Positions 1 to 7,598 are shown, numbered from the stretch's first letter. The stretch is DNA of 36,452 nt from Yanshouia hominis (GCA_014385025.1 JACRTB010000025.1:1-36452); one strand, 5' to 3'. Numbers and translations: made by a program. The notes: generated by a model not told the origin, from the sequence alone.

Positions 1-108
1 GAGCATCAGGCAGTCCCCCACGGTCCTGTGGGTCAGCACATATTCTTCAAAGGCGAGGTTGTAATAAGGGTCGGTGGAATGGGTTTCCAGATAGACGGCT
101 TTCAGCAT
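1..108 (-). CDS. lplA: Lipoate-protein ligase A, N-terminal part (runs off the left edge)
   Basis: The 36 visible residues begin MLKAVYLETHSTDPYYNLA and continue FEEYVL, the typical N-terminus of LplA/LipM-type lipoate ligases (the S-x-DPxxNLAxEE segment). Such enzymes attach lipoate to a lysine of lipoyl domains in the cytoplasm. The ATG is at 108-106, preceded by an AGGGAG ribosome binding site seven bases away. The gene follows the E2 gene on the same strand, separated by about 360 bp of tandem repeat. Its likely job is to lipoylate that E2 (K43). Only the first tenth or so of the protein is present, so the catalytic lysine and C-terminal domain cannot be checked. Family assignment is fairly sure; the link to this particular E2 is inferred from position. 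Confidence 0.82.
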   Translation of the reverse strand, partial: MLKAVYLETHSTDPYYNLAFEEYVLTHRTVGDCLML

Positions 109-127
109 TATACTGCTCCCTTTTGCC

Positions 128-440
128 GGGTCTGCGGGAAGCGGACACGTTGAGACTCGCCTGTTGACGCAGGCTCTCTTTTTAATCGGGCTTGCGGGAA
201 GCGGACACGTTGAGATTCGCCCGTTGGTGCAGGCTCTCTTTTTGATCGGGCTTGCGGGAAGCGGACACGTTGAGGCTTGCCTGTTGGTGCAGGCTCTCTT
301 TTTGATCGGGCTTGCGGGAAGCGGACACGTTGAGATTCGCCCGTTGGTGCAGGCTCTCTTTTTGATCGGGCTTGCGGGAAGCGGACACGTTGAGATTCGC
401 CCGTTGGTGCAGGCTCTCTTTTTGATCGGGCTTGCGGGAA
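128..440. repeat. 60-bp tandem repeat, about 5.2 copies
   Basis: A 60-bp unit starting CGGGCTTGCGGGAAGCGGAC is repeated head to tail with exact 60-bp spacing. Copies start at 128, 188, 248, 308 and 368, with a 13-bp partial copy at 428. Copies 2, 4 and 5 are identical. Copy 3 differs at a few bases around the GCTTGCC segment, and copy 1, at the outer edge, is the most diverged. The period is divisible by three, so both strands have an accidental open frame, but neither has a ribosome binding site or recognisable protein. The array fills the gap between the E2 gene and lplA. There are no unique spacers, so this is not a CRISPR array. Confidence 0.95.
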
Positions 441-464
441 CGGGCGGCCGATTCCGGCCGCCCG
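441..464 (-). terminator. GC-rich hairpin after the E2 gene (putative terminator)
   Basis: A perfect 10-bp stem (CGGGCGGCCG / CGGCCGCCCG) with a four-base loop lies immediately downstream of the E2 stop codon. No clean U-tract follows in either direction, so it may weaken transcription into the repeat and lplA, or protect the mRNA 3' end, rather than be a full terminator. Confidence 0.5.
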
Positions 465-468
465 TTCA

Positions 469-1815
469 TTACGCCAGAAGCCGGCAGGGATTCTCGAGAA
501 GCTCGGTGATCCGGCGCAGGAAACGCGATGCCATCACGCCGTCGATCACCCGGTGATCCGCCGTCAGGCAGAGATTCATCATCGGGCGCACAACAACCTG
601 CCCTTCGCGGACAACAGGGGTGTCAACAATATCGCAGACGCCCAGAATCGCAAGCTCCGGCTGGTTGATGATGGGAGAAAAGGAGGTGATTCCATAGGGG
701 CCGAGGCTGCTGATGGTGAAGGTGCCGCCCGTCATGCCGTCCATTGTCAGCTTTCCGGTACGGGCCGCCTCAATCATCGCTTCGGTGCCTTTTGCAATCT
801 CCGCCAAACCGAGTGCCTCGCAGTTCTTCAGGTTCGGGACGATCAGCCCATCCCCCTTGGCGACGGCAAGGCCCAAATTGACATGGTGGTGCCGGGTGAT
901 CATGTTGTCCCTGAAGCTGGCGTTGACATCAGGGAACTCGGTCAAAGCTCTGGCCGTGCACATCATCAGGATGTGGTTGTAGGTCAGCTTGATCCCCTGC
1001 TCCTTGAATTCATCCTTGAGGGAGGCGCGCAGCTGTTTCATGGCGGTCGCATCGACCGGGTGGGTGTAGGTCACACGGGGCGAGATGCTCCAGCTTGCCG
1101 ACATATTGGCGGCGATGCTGCGGCGCAGGGCGGAAACTTTCTCCGGCTTCTCCCCGGCGCATTCCGGAGGCGCCGCGGCGGAAACGGCCGCAGGCGCCGG
1201 GGCGGCAGGCTCCTCATGGTGAACCATTCCCAGCACATCGGCCTTCATGATGCGGTTGACGCTTTCAAACACCGACACATCGACCCCCATCTCCTCGGCC
1301 AGCCTGGCGGCCATCGGCGAGAGCTTGACGCGCGGCGCGGGAGTAAATGCCTCAACATCCCTCGCCATCACCATGCCGCGGGGGCCGGTTGCGGAAATTT
1401 CTCCGAGCGGAAAGCCCTTGTCATGGGCCAGCTTTTTGGCATAGGGGGTGGCGGTGACATACCCGCCCTCGCGGTGCGCCTTCGGAGCCGCCGAAGGCGC
1501 CAAAGCGGCCGGCGCGGCCGGAACCGGAGCCGGCGCGGGAACGGCGGCAGAGGCCGGCGCCGCGCCCACCGTCTCGCCGGGCGCGCCGATATAGGCGATT
1601 ACCGTCTTGCAGCCGGAGGTTTCCCCCTCCGGCACAAGAATTTTGAGCAGAGTCCCGTCGGCGTCGGCCTCCACGTCGTTGGTCAGCTTATCGGTTTCCA
1701 CCGAGAAGAGAAGGTCCCCCTTCCGAACCGGGTCCCCCTCCTTCTTTTTCCATTCCAGAATCGTGCCCTCGGTCATGGTCAGGCCGAGCTTGGGCATCAA
1801 TACTTCAGTTGCCAT
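469..1815 (-). CDS. Dihydrolipoyl acyltransferase (E2) of an acetoin/2-oxoacid dehydrogenase complex
   Basis: This 448-residue cytoplasmic protein transfers the acyl group made by E1 to CoA. An N-terminal lipoyl domain (1-77) has the lipoyl-lysine motif ETDKLTNDVEA with K43. An Ala/Pro linker follows (about 83-112), then a peripheral-subunit-binding domain (121-157, TPYAKKLA), a second similar segment (162-197, LSPMAARLAEEMGVDV), another linker, and the catalytic domain (about 225-448) with DHRVIDG (H421, D425). The start at 1815 has AGGAG seven bases upstream; an in-frame ATG at 1845 would overlap the preceding gene and lacks such a site. It lies 22 bp after E1 beta in the operon and is the only E2 for two E1 pairs. 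The substrate (acetoin, pyruvate or another oxoacid) cannot be decided from sequence. No E3 gene is in the window. Confidence 0.9.
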   Translation of the reverse strand: MATEVLMPKLGLTMTEGTILEWKKKEGDPVRKGDLLFSVETDKLTNDVEADADGTLLKILVPEGETSGCKTVIAYIGAPGETVGAAPASAAVPAPAPVPAAPAALAPSAAPKAHREGGYVTATPYAKKLAHDKGFPLGEISATGPRGMVMARDVEAFTPAPRVKLSPMAARLAEEMGVDVSVFESVNRIMKADVLGMVHHEEPAAPAPAAVSAAAPPECAGEKPEKVSALRRSIAANMSASWSISPRVTYTHPVDATAMKQLRASLKDEFKEQGIKLTYNHILMMCTARALTEFPDVNASFRDNMITRHHHVNLGLAVAKGDGLIVPNLKNCEALGLAEIAKGTEAMIEAARTGKLTMDGMTGGTFTISSLGPYGITSFSPIINQPELAILGVCDIVDTPVVREGQVVVRPMMNLCLTADHRVIDGVMASRFLRRITELLENPCRLLA

Positions 1816-1837
1816 CACTGCATCTCCTTTTTCGCAG

Positions 1838-2815
1838 TCATTCAAACATCCCTTTGATGCCCTTCACCAGGTCCTCGGGGAACACGCGGACCATCTTTTC
1901 CAGGGTGGGCGCGAAGGGAATCGGGCAGAAGGGCGCGCCATAGCGCAGGATCGGCGCGTCGAGATACTCGATGGCTTCCTCCGCCACCGTGGCAGCGATC
2001 TCCGCGCCGAATCCGCCCTGCTTGACCGCCTCGTGCGCGATACAGAGCCGGTGGGTCTTTTTGACCGATGTGAGGACCGCCTCCTTATCCCAGGGAGAAA
2101 GGGAGATCAGGTCGATTACCTCGGCCTCGATGCCCTCCTTGGCCAGCCGCTCCGCCGCGCCGAGGGCGTTTTTCATGCCGATGGAATAGGAAACGATGGT
2201 CACGTCCTTTCCTTCGCGCCTGACCTTCGCTTTGCCGATGGTGTAGGGAACCTCATCGGCGATCTCGGGGACCATCGCGGTCTCTTTATACAGAATTTTG
2301 TTCTCGAAATAGATGACCGGGTTGTCGCTGCGGATGGCCGCCTTGAGCACCGCCTTGGCATCCTCGGGGTTGGAGGGAGCCACCACCTGAATGCCCGGAA
2401 TGTGGCAGAACCACGCCTCAACCGCCTGAGAATGCTGTGCCGCACCCTGAATCGTCATCCCATCGGGAGCGCGCAGAACCAGCGGCACCTTTGCCTGCCC
2501 GCCGAACATATAGCGGACCTTGGCCATCTGGTTGAAAATCTCATCCATGCAGACGCCGATGAAGTCGGCAAAGTGCATATCAACGACCGGGCGGGCGCCC
2601 GCCAGCGCGGCGCCGACGCCGCCGCCGATGATGAAGGTCTCCGAAATCGGGGTGTCGATCACCCGGCCGGGAAATTTCTCGGGCAGCCCTTTGAACTGTC
2701 CGAAAATTCCGCCCTGGCGGGCCAGATCCTCGCCCATGACAAAAATTTTGTCGTCCAGAGCCATCTCCTCGGCCATTGCCTCACAGGTGGCCATCGAAAA
2801 AGACAATTTACGCAT
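1838..2815 (-). CDS. E1 beta subunit, second copy (AcoB/PdhB-like)
   Basis: A 325-residue transketolase-like protein, the beta subunit of a thiamine-diphosphate E1 component. Recognisable segments are the N-terminal MGEDLARQGG, DTPISETFIIGGGVGAA, the MFGGQAKVPLVLRAPDG segment, PSNPEDAKAVLKAAI, and the C-terminal transketolase domain with HEAVKQGGFGAEIAA. Length and layout match the AcoB/PdhB family. The ATG at 2815 has GGGAGGG seven bases upstream and lies 15 bp after the alpha-subunit gene. It pairs with the alpha subunit at 2831-3811 and precedes E2. Acetoin versus pyruvate or branched-chain specificity is not resolved; acetoin-type is favoured by the compact alpha/beta/E2 arrangement. Confidence 0.88.
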   Translation of the reverse strand: MRKLSFSMATCEAMAEEMALDDKIFVMGEDLARQGGIFGQFKGLPEKFPGRVIDTPISETFIIGGGVGAALAGARPVVDMHFADFIGVCMDEIFNQMAKVRYMFGGQAKVPLVLRAPDGMTIQGAAQHSQAVEAWFCHIPGIQVVAPSNPEDAKAVLKAAIRSDNPVIYFENKILYKETAMVPEIADEVPYTIGKAKVRREGKDVTIVSYSIGMKNALGAAERLAKEGIEAEVIDLISLSPWDKEAVLTSVKKTHRLCIAHEAVKQGGFGAEIAATVAEEAIEYLDAPILRYGAPFCPIPFAPTLEKMVRVFPEDLVKGIKGMFE

Positions 2816-2830
2816 CAGTGGTCCCTCCCT

Positions 2831-3811
2831 TTAGAGATACAGATCAGCGGTGTACTGATCCGGATCGGGATATTCGCTGCTCATGGCGAACTCCTTCGCT
2901 TTGACAATCTTCTCCTTGGCAGCGGCGCGGACTGCTTCGAGCTCCTGCGGCTCGATCACGCCGTCGATGTAGCCATTCTTCCGGGTCATCGTCCGGTCGA
3001 ACCATGTGAGCGGATCATTGAGCGCCGCGTTCTCCTTGACATATTCCCTCGTGCGGTAAAGCTCGGGATCGCCCACGAAATGCCCCTCCACGCGGAAGGT
3101 CTTGCACTCGATAAAGGTGGGGCCTTCCCCGGCCCGGGCCCGCTCGACCGCCCCGACCGCGGCGGCGTAGACCTCGAATACGTTTTTGCCGTCGGCGATG
3201 ACGGCGGGCATGTGGTAGCCCTTGGCGCGGTCGGAGATATCCTTCACCGCAGTGGTCGTCTCATAAGGGGTGGTGGAGGCCCACTGGTTCATCTCGTTGA
3301 CGAAGATGGTCGGCAGCTTCCAGGCGGAGGAGACGTTGGCGGCCTCGTGGAAGGTGCCGCGGTTGGAGGCGCCGTCTCCGAAGAACACCACCGAGACGCG
3401 GTCGTTCTTCAGGATCATCTTGTTGGCCAGCGCCGCTCCGGCGGCCAGGTTGTAGCCGCCGCCCACCACGCCGTTCGCGCCGAGCATCCCGACGCTGAAG
3501 TCCGCGATATGCATCGAGCCTCCCTTGCCTTTGCAAAGGCCGGTCTTTTTCCCAAAAATCTCCGCCATCATGCGGTCGACATCGGCGCCCTTCGCGATGC
3601 AGTGGCCGTGGCCGCGGTGGGTGCTTTCGATGTAGTCGGTGTCGTCGAGCGCCGCGCAGATTCCGGTGGCGACCGCCTCTTCCCCGATATACAGATGGAC
3701 GAACCCGGGGATTTCCCCATTGAGAAAATCGTGTTTGACCGAGGTTTCAAATTCGCGGATCAAGCACATGGTTTCATAAAATTTGAGAGCCTGCTCCTTG
3801 GATACTTTCAT
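2831..3811 (-). CDS. E1 alpha subunit, second copy (AcoA/PdhA-like)
   Basis: A 326-residue thiamine-diphosphate-binding E1 alpha subunit. It has the family's ESTHRGHGHCIAKGAD segment, the KGKGGSMHIAD and GMLGANGVVGGG segments, and the ThDP/Mg motif GDGASNRGTFHEA. Short alpha subunits of about 325 residues are usual for acetoin dehydrogenase (AcoA) and Gram-positive PDH-like enzymes. The ATG at 3811 has GGAGGTG eight bases upstream. A 38-bp gap separates it from the preceding beta subunit, the largest gap within the operon. It is clearly related to the first-copy alpha subunit but well diverged, so this is an old duplication or a joined second complex, not a recent tandem copy. Confidence 0.88.
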   Translation of the reverse strand: MKVSKEQALKFYETMCLIREFETSVKHDFLNGEIPGFVHLYIGEEAVATGICAALDDTDYIESTHRGHGHCIAKGADVDRMMAEIFGKKTGLCKGKGGSMHIADFSVGMLGANGVVGGGYNLAAGAALANKMILKNDRVSVVFFGDGASNRGTFHEAANVSSAWKLPTIFVNEMNQWASTTPYETTTAVKDISDRAKGYHMPAVIADGKNVFEVYAAAVGAVERARAGEGPTFIECKTFRVEGHFVGDPELYRTREYVKENAALNDPLTWFDRTMTRKNGYIDGVIEPQELEAVRAAAKEKIVKAKEFAMSSEYPDPDQYTADLYL

Positions 3812-3849
3812 GATTTTGCCGCACCTCCAGCATTATATTGTGATATGTG

Positions 3850-4842
3850 TCAGCGATCGGACTGCCTGCCGAGAGCCCTGTGAACGCCCTCATAGATGTT
3901 TTCAGGGAGCACGCGGCACAGGTCCTCGAGGTTGGGCGCCATCGGAATCGGCACAAACGGAGCCCCGATTCGGATCACCGGCGCCTTGAGCGCGCCGAAC
4001 GCCTCCTCCGCGATGGTGGCGGAAATTTCGGCGCCAAAGCCGCTCTGCCGCACCGCCTCGTGGGCGACGACGGCCCGGCCGGTCTTTTTCACCGAGGCGA
4101 GCACCGCCTCTCTGTCCCAGGGGGAAAGGGTCCGCAGATCGATAATCTCCGCGTCGATCCCCTCGGCGGCCAGCTTTTCCGCCGCTTCGAGCGCGCGGCT
4201 GACCATGATGCCGTATACGATCACCGAGACGTCCCGGCCCTCGCGGACGACCCGCGCCTTGCCGAACGGAATGGTATAATCCTCCTCCGGGACCTCCCCG
4301 GTCATGGCCATCAGCTTTTTATGCTCGAAAAAGAGCACCGGGTTGTCATTCCGGATCGCGGTTTTCAGAAGGCCCTTTCCTTCCGCCGGAGTGGAGGGAA
4401 CCACAACCTGCAGGCCCGGAACATGGGTAAACCACGCCTCAAGGCAGTCGGTGTGATGCGCTCCCTGCATCTTGAGGATGCCGTCAGGCGCCCGGATCAC
4501 CATCGGAACCTTGGCCTGCCCGCCAAACATGTAGCGGGATTTGGCCGCCTGGTTGACGATTTCATCCATCGCGCAGGGGATGCAGTTGGAAAACCGCAGG
4601 TCCACAATCGGGCGCAGGCCGGACATCGCCGCTCCCACCGCGCTGCCGACAATGATCGCCTCGGAAATCGGTGCGTCGATGACCCTTCCGGGATCGCCGA
4701 TCGCCTCTCCCAGGCCGGTATAGCGGCCATGCGTTCCCCCGTTGCCGTTGATGTCCTCCGCAATGGCGTAAACGGTGCCGTCGCGGATCATCTCTTCTTT
4801 CATGGCGTCAAAGGTCGCCTCGCGATAACTTTTTATGCTCAT
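3850..4842 (-). CDS. E1 beta subunit, first copy (AcoB/PdhB-like)
   Basis: A 330-residue thiamine-diphosphate E1 beta subunit. Visible family segments are AIAEDINGNGG, DAPISEAIIVGSAVGAAMSG, MFGGQAKVPMVIRAPDG, PSTPAEGKGLLKTAI, and the C-terminal HEAVRQSGFGAEISATIAEE. The ATG at 4842 has GAGGAGG upstream, overlapping the end of the alpha gene 13 bp away. It pairs with the alpha subunit at 4856-5833. Compared with the second copy, it has a longer substrate-side segment (ILKMQGAHHTDCLEAWF), so the two E1 enzymes may act on different oxoacids or diketones. That is inference; sequence cannot name the substrates. Confidence 0.88.
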   Translation of the reverse strand: MSIKSYREATFDAMKEEMIRDGTVYAIAEDINGNGGTHGRYTGLGEAIGDPGRVIDAPISEAIIVGSAVGAAMSGLRPIVDLRFSNCIPCAMDEIVNQAAKSRYMFGGQAKVPMVIRAPDGILKMQGAHHTDCLEAWFTHVPGLQVVVPSTPAEGKGLLKTAIRNDNPVLFFEHKKLMAMTGEVPEEDYTIPFGKARVVREGRDVSVIVYGIMVSRALEAAEKLAAEGIDAEIIDLRTLSPWDREAVLASVKKTGRAVVAHEAVRQSGFGAEISATIAEEAFGALKAPVIRIGAPFVPIPMAPNLEDLCRVLPENIYEGVHRALGRQSDR

Positions 4843-4855
4843 CTCCAGTCCCTCC

Positions 4856-5833
4856 TCAATCGTAAAGATCCGTCGTCAGTTCGGAAGCGTCCGGATAAGG
4901 GCTGTCAACAGCAAACTGCTTTGCATCCCGAATCATCTTTTCAACCCTGTCCTGAATTTCCTCAAAGTCCTTCTTCTCCAGCCAGCCCTCGGCGATGCAG
5001 CGCCGCTCATAGTTCTCGATGCAGTCGTCGGCACACATTCTGGCCCATGCTTCCCTGGCGTCGCGATAGGGCTGCGTATCCCCGATGACATGTCCCAGCG
5101 GACGCCACGTCTGGCATTCCAGAATGCCGCAGCGGTTCCCCTCGCCGCCTCTTGCCCGCTCGGCCAGCTTCTTCATCCCCTCATAGACGGCAAAAAAGTC
5201 GTTGCCGTTAACCACACAGCTCGCCATATCATAGCCGATGGCACGCCGGGATATCTCGGTAACCGACTGGGTGTGACCCACCTCGGAAGGGGTCGCGCAG
5301 GCCCACGTGTTGTTTTCGCAGACAAAGATCACCGGCAGACGGTAGGCGGCCGCAATGTTCGCCGCCTCATGGAAGGTGCCCCGGTTTGCGGCCCCGTCCC
5401 CAAAGAACACCACCGAAATCGCTCCGGTTTTCAAAATACGCGCCGCCAGAGCCGCGCCAACCGCCGGGCCGTAGCCTCCGCCGACGATGCCGTTCGCGCC
5501 CAGCATTCCCACGCTGAAATCCGCGATGTGCTGAGAGCCGCCCTTGCCATGGCAGCAGCCTGTCGCCTTGCCGTAAAGCTCGGCCATCATTGCGTTGATA
5601 TCCGCTCCCTTGGCAATGGTATGACCATGGCCGCGGTGGGTGCTCTCGATGCAGTCCTTCCGCTCAAGGTTCGCACAGACGCCGGCGGCAATCGCTTCTT
5701 CCCCCACATACACATGCACGTTGCCCAGAATCTCGTTCGCCTCGCGGGCGCGTTTTGCTTCCAAGTCAAATTTGCGGATCTTCACCATCGTTTCATAGTG
5801 AGTCAGCAGTTCCTGCCTTGTGAACAACACCAT
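4856..5833 (-). CDS. E1 alpha subunit, first copy (AcoA/PdhA-like)
   Basis: First gene of the operon; a thiamine-diphosphate E1 alpha subunit of about 325 residues. It has ESTHRGHGHTIAKGAD, HGKGGSQHIADFSVGMLGAN and the ThDP motif GDGAANRGTFHEA. It differs from the second copy in the region after the motif (LGHVIGDTQPYRDAREAW) and in a Cys-rich stretch near residue 270 (CADDCIENYERRC). The start is uncertain. GAGGAG at 5841-5836 is only two bases from the ATG at 5833, five from a GTG at 5830 and eight from a TTG at 5827; the last has the most usual spacing. A preceding in-frame GTG (5836) overlaps the ribosome binding site and is unlikely. Confidence 0.87.
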   Translation of the reverse strand: MVLFTRQELLTHYETMVKIRKFDLEAKRAREANEILGNVHVYVGEEAIAAGVCANLERKDCIESTHRGHGHTIAKGADINAMMAELYGKATGCCHGKGGSQHIADFSVGMLGANGIVGGGYGPAVGAALAARILKTGAISVVFFGDGAANRGTFHEAANIAAAYRLPVIFVCENNTWACATPSEVGHTQSVTEISRRAIGYDMASCVVNGNDFFAVYEGMKKLAERARGGEGNRCGILECQTWRPLGHVIGDTQPYRDAREAWARMCADDCIENYERRCIAEGWLEKKDFEEIQDRVEKMIRDAKQFAVDSPYPDASELTTDLYD

Positions 5834-5873
5834 CACTCCTCTTTTGAATTTGAATTATATTGTTAATTCAATT

Positions 5874-5895
5874 TAGGATTCTATTTTGAATCCTA
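5874..5895. promoter_or_regulatory. Perfect 8+6+8 inverted-repeat operator, copy 1
   Basis: TAGGATTC, six bases, GAATCCTA: a perfect palindrome with a 6-bp spacer, covering the putative -10 box of the E1/E2 operon. The same half-site and spacing recur upstream of the TRAP operon (9589-9610) and of the gntR gene at 13707 (13636-13657). It is therefore a good candidate for the binding site of that GntR protein. Confidence 0.65.
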
Positions 5896-5918
5896 TCATA
5901 GTTTTTTTTGACTTTCAA
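5890..5918 (-). promoter_or_regulatory. Putative sigma-A promoter of the E1/E2 operon
   Basis: On the minus strand, TTGAAA (5918-5913) and TAGGAT (5895-5890) are separated by exactly 17 bp, upstream of the first E1 alpha gene. The -10 box is part of a perfect inverted repeat, so a protein bound there would block RNA polymerase. Confidence 0.55.
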
Positions 5919-6426
5919 TCAGAATTTTGCTTCTTTTTTATTTTTTGATAAAATAGATAAAGTTTTGAATCAATATTTGATCATTTAACCAAATTTTGTT
6001 TTATCACTGTCAAAACTAATCATCAGCCGCCGGCATAGCCGGTGGTATTTCAGATGCAAGCAAAGCTCTTTGTTTCCAGCGCGCGTGAAACGCGCAAGTA
6101 CGAACATTCGACGGGGTGTTTTCCCACACCGGCTCGGACAGCACAGTGCGAGGCGCGCGCGTGAAACGCGCAGCTACGACCTGCCGGTCGCGTAAGGCCG
6201 CTCTTTTACGGCTTTACACCACACCTCGGCTTTCCGCTCTTGAAAACAGGAGAAGAGCGGATTGCCATGCCGGTCTGATTACTGACTCGCAATGGCGGCA
6301 AATGCTGTTGCCCCGTCCCATTTTGCCTTCCCCTTCCTGTCTCTGCGAACCCGCGCCTCTGCATTTGTGTGGCAATCCGTATCCTTTGCCCTCTGCCCCG
6401 TTTCTGTTCATCGCCGCAGTCTTTTT
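5919..6426. other. Gene-free spacer: AT-rich leader, then GC-rich hairpin-containing sequence
   Basis: The first 100 bp are very AT-rich and include a small ATCAA-TAT-TTGAT inverted repeat around 5970. From about 6020 the DNA turns GC-rich and carries two identical small hairpins, GCGCGT-GAA-ACGCGC, at 6081-6095 and 6157-6171, each followed by a similar (A/G)(G/C)TACGA. Open frames here lack ribosome binding sites and recognisable protein character, so I see no gene. Confidence 0.6.
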
Positions 6427-6455
6427 GCAAACCACTGGCTCAGCCAGTGGTTTGC
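6427..6455. repeat. Perfect 14-bp inverted repeat
   Basis: GCAAACCACTGGCT, one base, then its exact reverse complement. It stands 8 bp from the terminator hairpin of the LysR gene and has no U-tract of its own on the minus strand. It may be a second processing or terminator hairpin, or a small intergenic repeat unit. Confidence 0.7.
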
Positions 6456-6462
6456 AATATAC

Positions 6463-6491
6463 AAAAAAGCGCTCCCTGCGGGAGCGCTTTT
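6463..6491 (-). terminator. Intrinsic terminator of the LysR gene
   Basis: AAAAGCGCTCCC, a 3-nt loop and GGGAGCGCTTTT form a perfect 12-bp stem. On the minus strand it is followed by a run of six T, 13 bp after the LysR stop codon. Confidence 0.85.
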
Positions 6492-6503
6492 CCTGATTTT
6501 TGC

Positions 6504-7424
6504 TTAGACCTCTTCGTGCAGGCTCGAATGGTGAATATGAATCCAGGTACGCACAAAGTCGTGGAAGGTGTCCACCAGCGGATTGGGTTCGGTCTGCCGC
6601 AGAACCGCCAGAGACAGCAGCGGTTCGATGGCCGGGCGGATTCGCAGACGGCTGACCCGATTGGCCGGGAAGGAAAGAAAATCTTCATAGGGGAAGAAGC
6701 CAATGCCCAGCCCCGCCTCGATCATATAGTAACGGAACCATGCATGGGTTGTGGTACAGACAATCTTCGGCTCAAATCCCGCCTCCCGGCAAGCCCTCAT
6801 GCAGATGCGGTACATCGCCAGATTGCGGTCGTGGAACACAAACGGCTCCTCGCGCAGCTCCTCGAGATGGACAAACGGTTCCTGCGCCAGCCGGTGCCCC
6901 TTGGGGACGGCGAGAAAATAGGAAAAGGAAGAGATTGTCGTCATACAAAACTCGCTGTTTTCCTCCGGCTGCTGCATACTGGTGATGAAGGCCGCATCAA
7001 TCTCATGACGGCGCAGCAGCTCCAGCAGTTCGAGGCTCCCCGCCTGAATCACGCGAAATGTAAGCTGCGGATAGCGGGAGGAAAAGCCGCCGATCAGCCG
7101 CGAAAAGGAACTGGTGGCCATCGAGCCGATTGCCCCGATCCTCAGGGTGCCCTGCAGTTTTTCGACGGTGGGACAAAAGGAGGTCTTGAGCATGTCAAGA
7201 TCCTCGAGCACCTTGTGTGCATGACGGACAAAATGCTCCCCCTGCTCGGTCAGCAGTACGCAGCGGGTCGTACGCTCAAACAACCGGAACCCCAGCTCAT
7301 TTTCCAGCTTTGCGATCTGCTGGGAGAGACAGGACTGGGTGACATGGGAATGCTCCGCCGCCTTGGAAAAGCTCATCTGTTCCGCCGCGCGGACAACATA
7401 CAATATTTGCTGTATTTCCATCAT
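6504..7424 (-). CDS. LysR-family transcriptional regulator
   Basis: A 306-residue protein with an N-terminal winged helix-turn-helix (about residues 3-62, SFSKAAEHSHVTQSCLSQQI then KLENELGFRLFERTTR) and a C-terminal effector-binding domain of the periplasmic-binding type (about 90-295). LysR proteins usually activate a divergent operon in response to a small metabolite. This one is divergent from the split transketolase genes, with two AT-rich palindromes in the 170-bp gap. Two ATG codons in a row (7424 and 7421) follow AGGAG; spacing slightly favours the second. Its inducer is unknown. The likely target is the transketolase pair, and the E1/E2 operon on its other side is also possible. Confidence 0.9.
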   Translation of the reverse strand: MMEIQQILYVVRAAEQMSFSKAAEHSHVTQSCLSQQIAKLENELGFRLFERTTRCVLLTEQGEHFVRHAHKVLEDLDMLKTSFCPTVEKLQGTLRIGAIGSMATSSFSRLIGGFSSRYPQLTFRVIQAGSLELLELLRRHEIDAAFITSMQQPEENSEFCMTTISSFSYFLAVPKGHRLAQEPFVHLEELREEPFVFHDRNLAMYRICMRACREAGFEPKIVCTTTHAWFRYYMIEAGLGIGFFPYEDFLSFPANRVSRLRIRPAIEPLLSLAVLRQTEPNPLVDTFHDFVRTWIHIHHSSLHEEV

Positions 7425-7461
7425 ATTTCTCCTTGTTTTACCCTAAAGTGCCCAACGATTT

Positions 7462-7502
7462 ATTAATTGAATTAATTTGTTTTGATATTAAAATTAATTT
7501 TA
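7462..7502. promoter_or_regulatory. Two AT-rich palindromes between lysR and transketolase (putative LysR sites)
   Basis: ATTAATT-G-AATTAAT at 7462-7476 contains a T-N11-A LysR box. TAAAATTAATTTTA at 7489-7502 is a second perfect palindrome about 27 bp further on. A recognition site plus an activation site about two to three helical turns apart is the usual layout for LysR control of a divergent operon. Because the DNA is so AT-rich, some palindromy is expected by chance. Confidence 0.45.
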
Positions 7503-7598
7503 CTTTATTTTTTGCTTCTTGTAAAATCAAATTGCAAATTTTGTTGGGCCTGCTTCCACGGGCCGGAGGCTTCCCCAGCACGTCAAGGAGGATATTGT

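Noticed and set aside
128-440. CRISPR array
   Set aside because: Copies are contiguous 60-mers without unique spacers, and no cas genes are present.
164-556. Open frames of 95-130 codons on both strands across the 60-bp repeat
   Set aside because: They exist only because the repeat length is divisible by three and lacks stops. No ribosome binding site, no known protein, and the plus frame runs into the E2 gene on the other strand.
553-5866. Long plus-strand open frames opposite the E1/E2 genes (up to 758 codons)
   Set aside because: They are antisense shadows of GC-rich coding DNA. The minus-strand proteins have full family motifs, good ribosome binding sites and operon spacing.
6116-6496. 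126-codon plus-strand frame and overlapping minus frames
   Set aside because: No ribosome binding site, low-complexity composition, and the 3' part runs through the LysR terminator hairpin.
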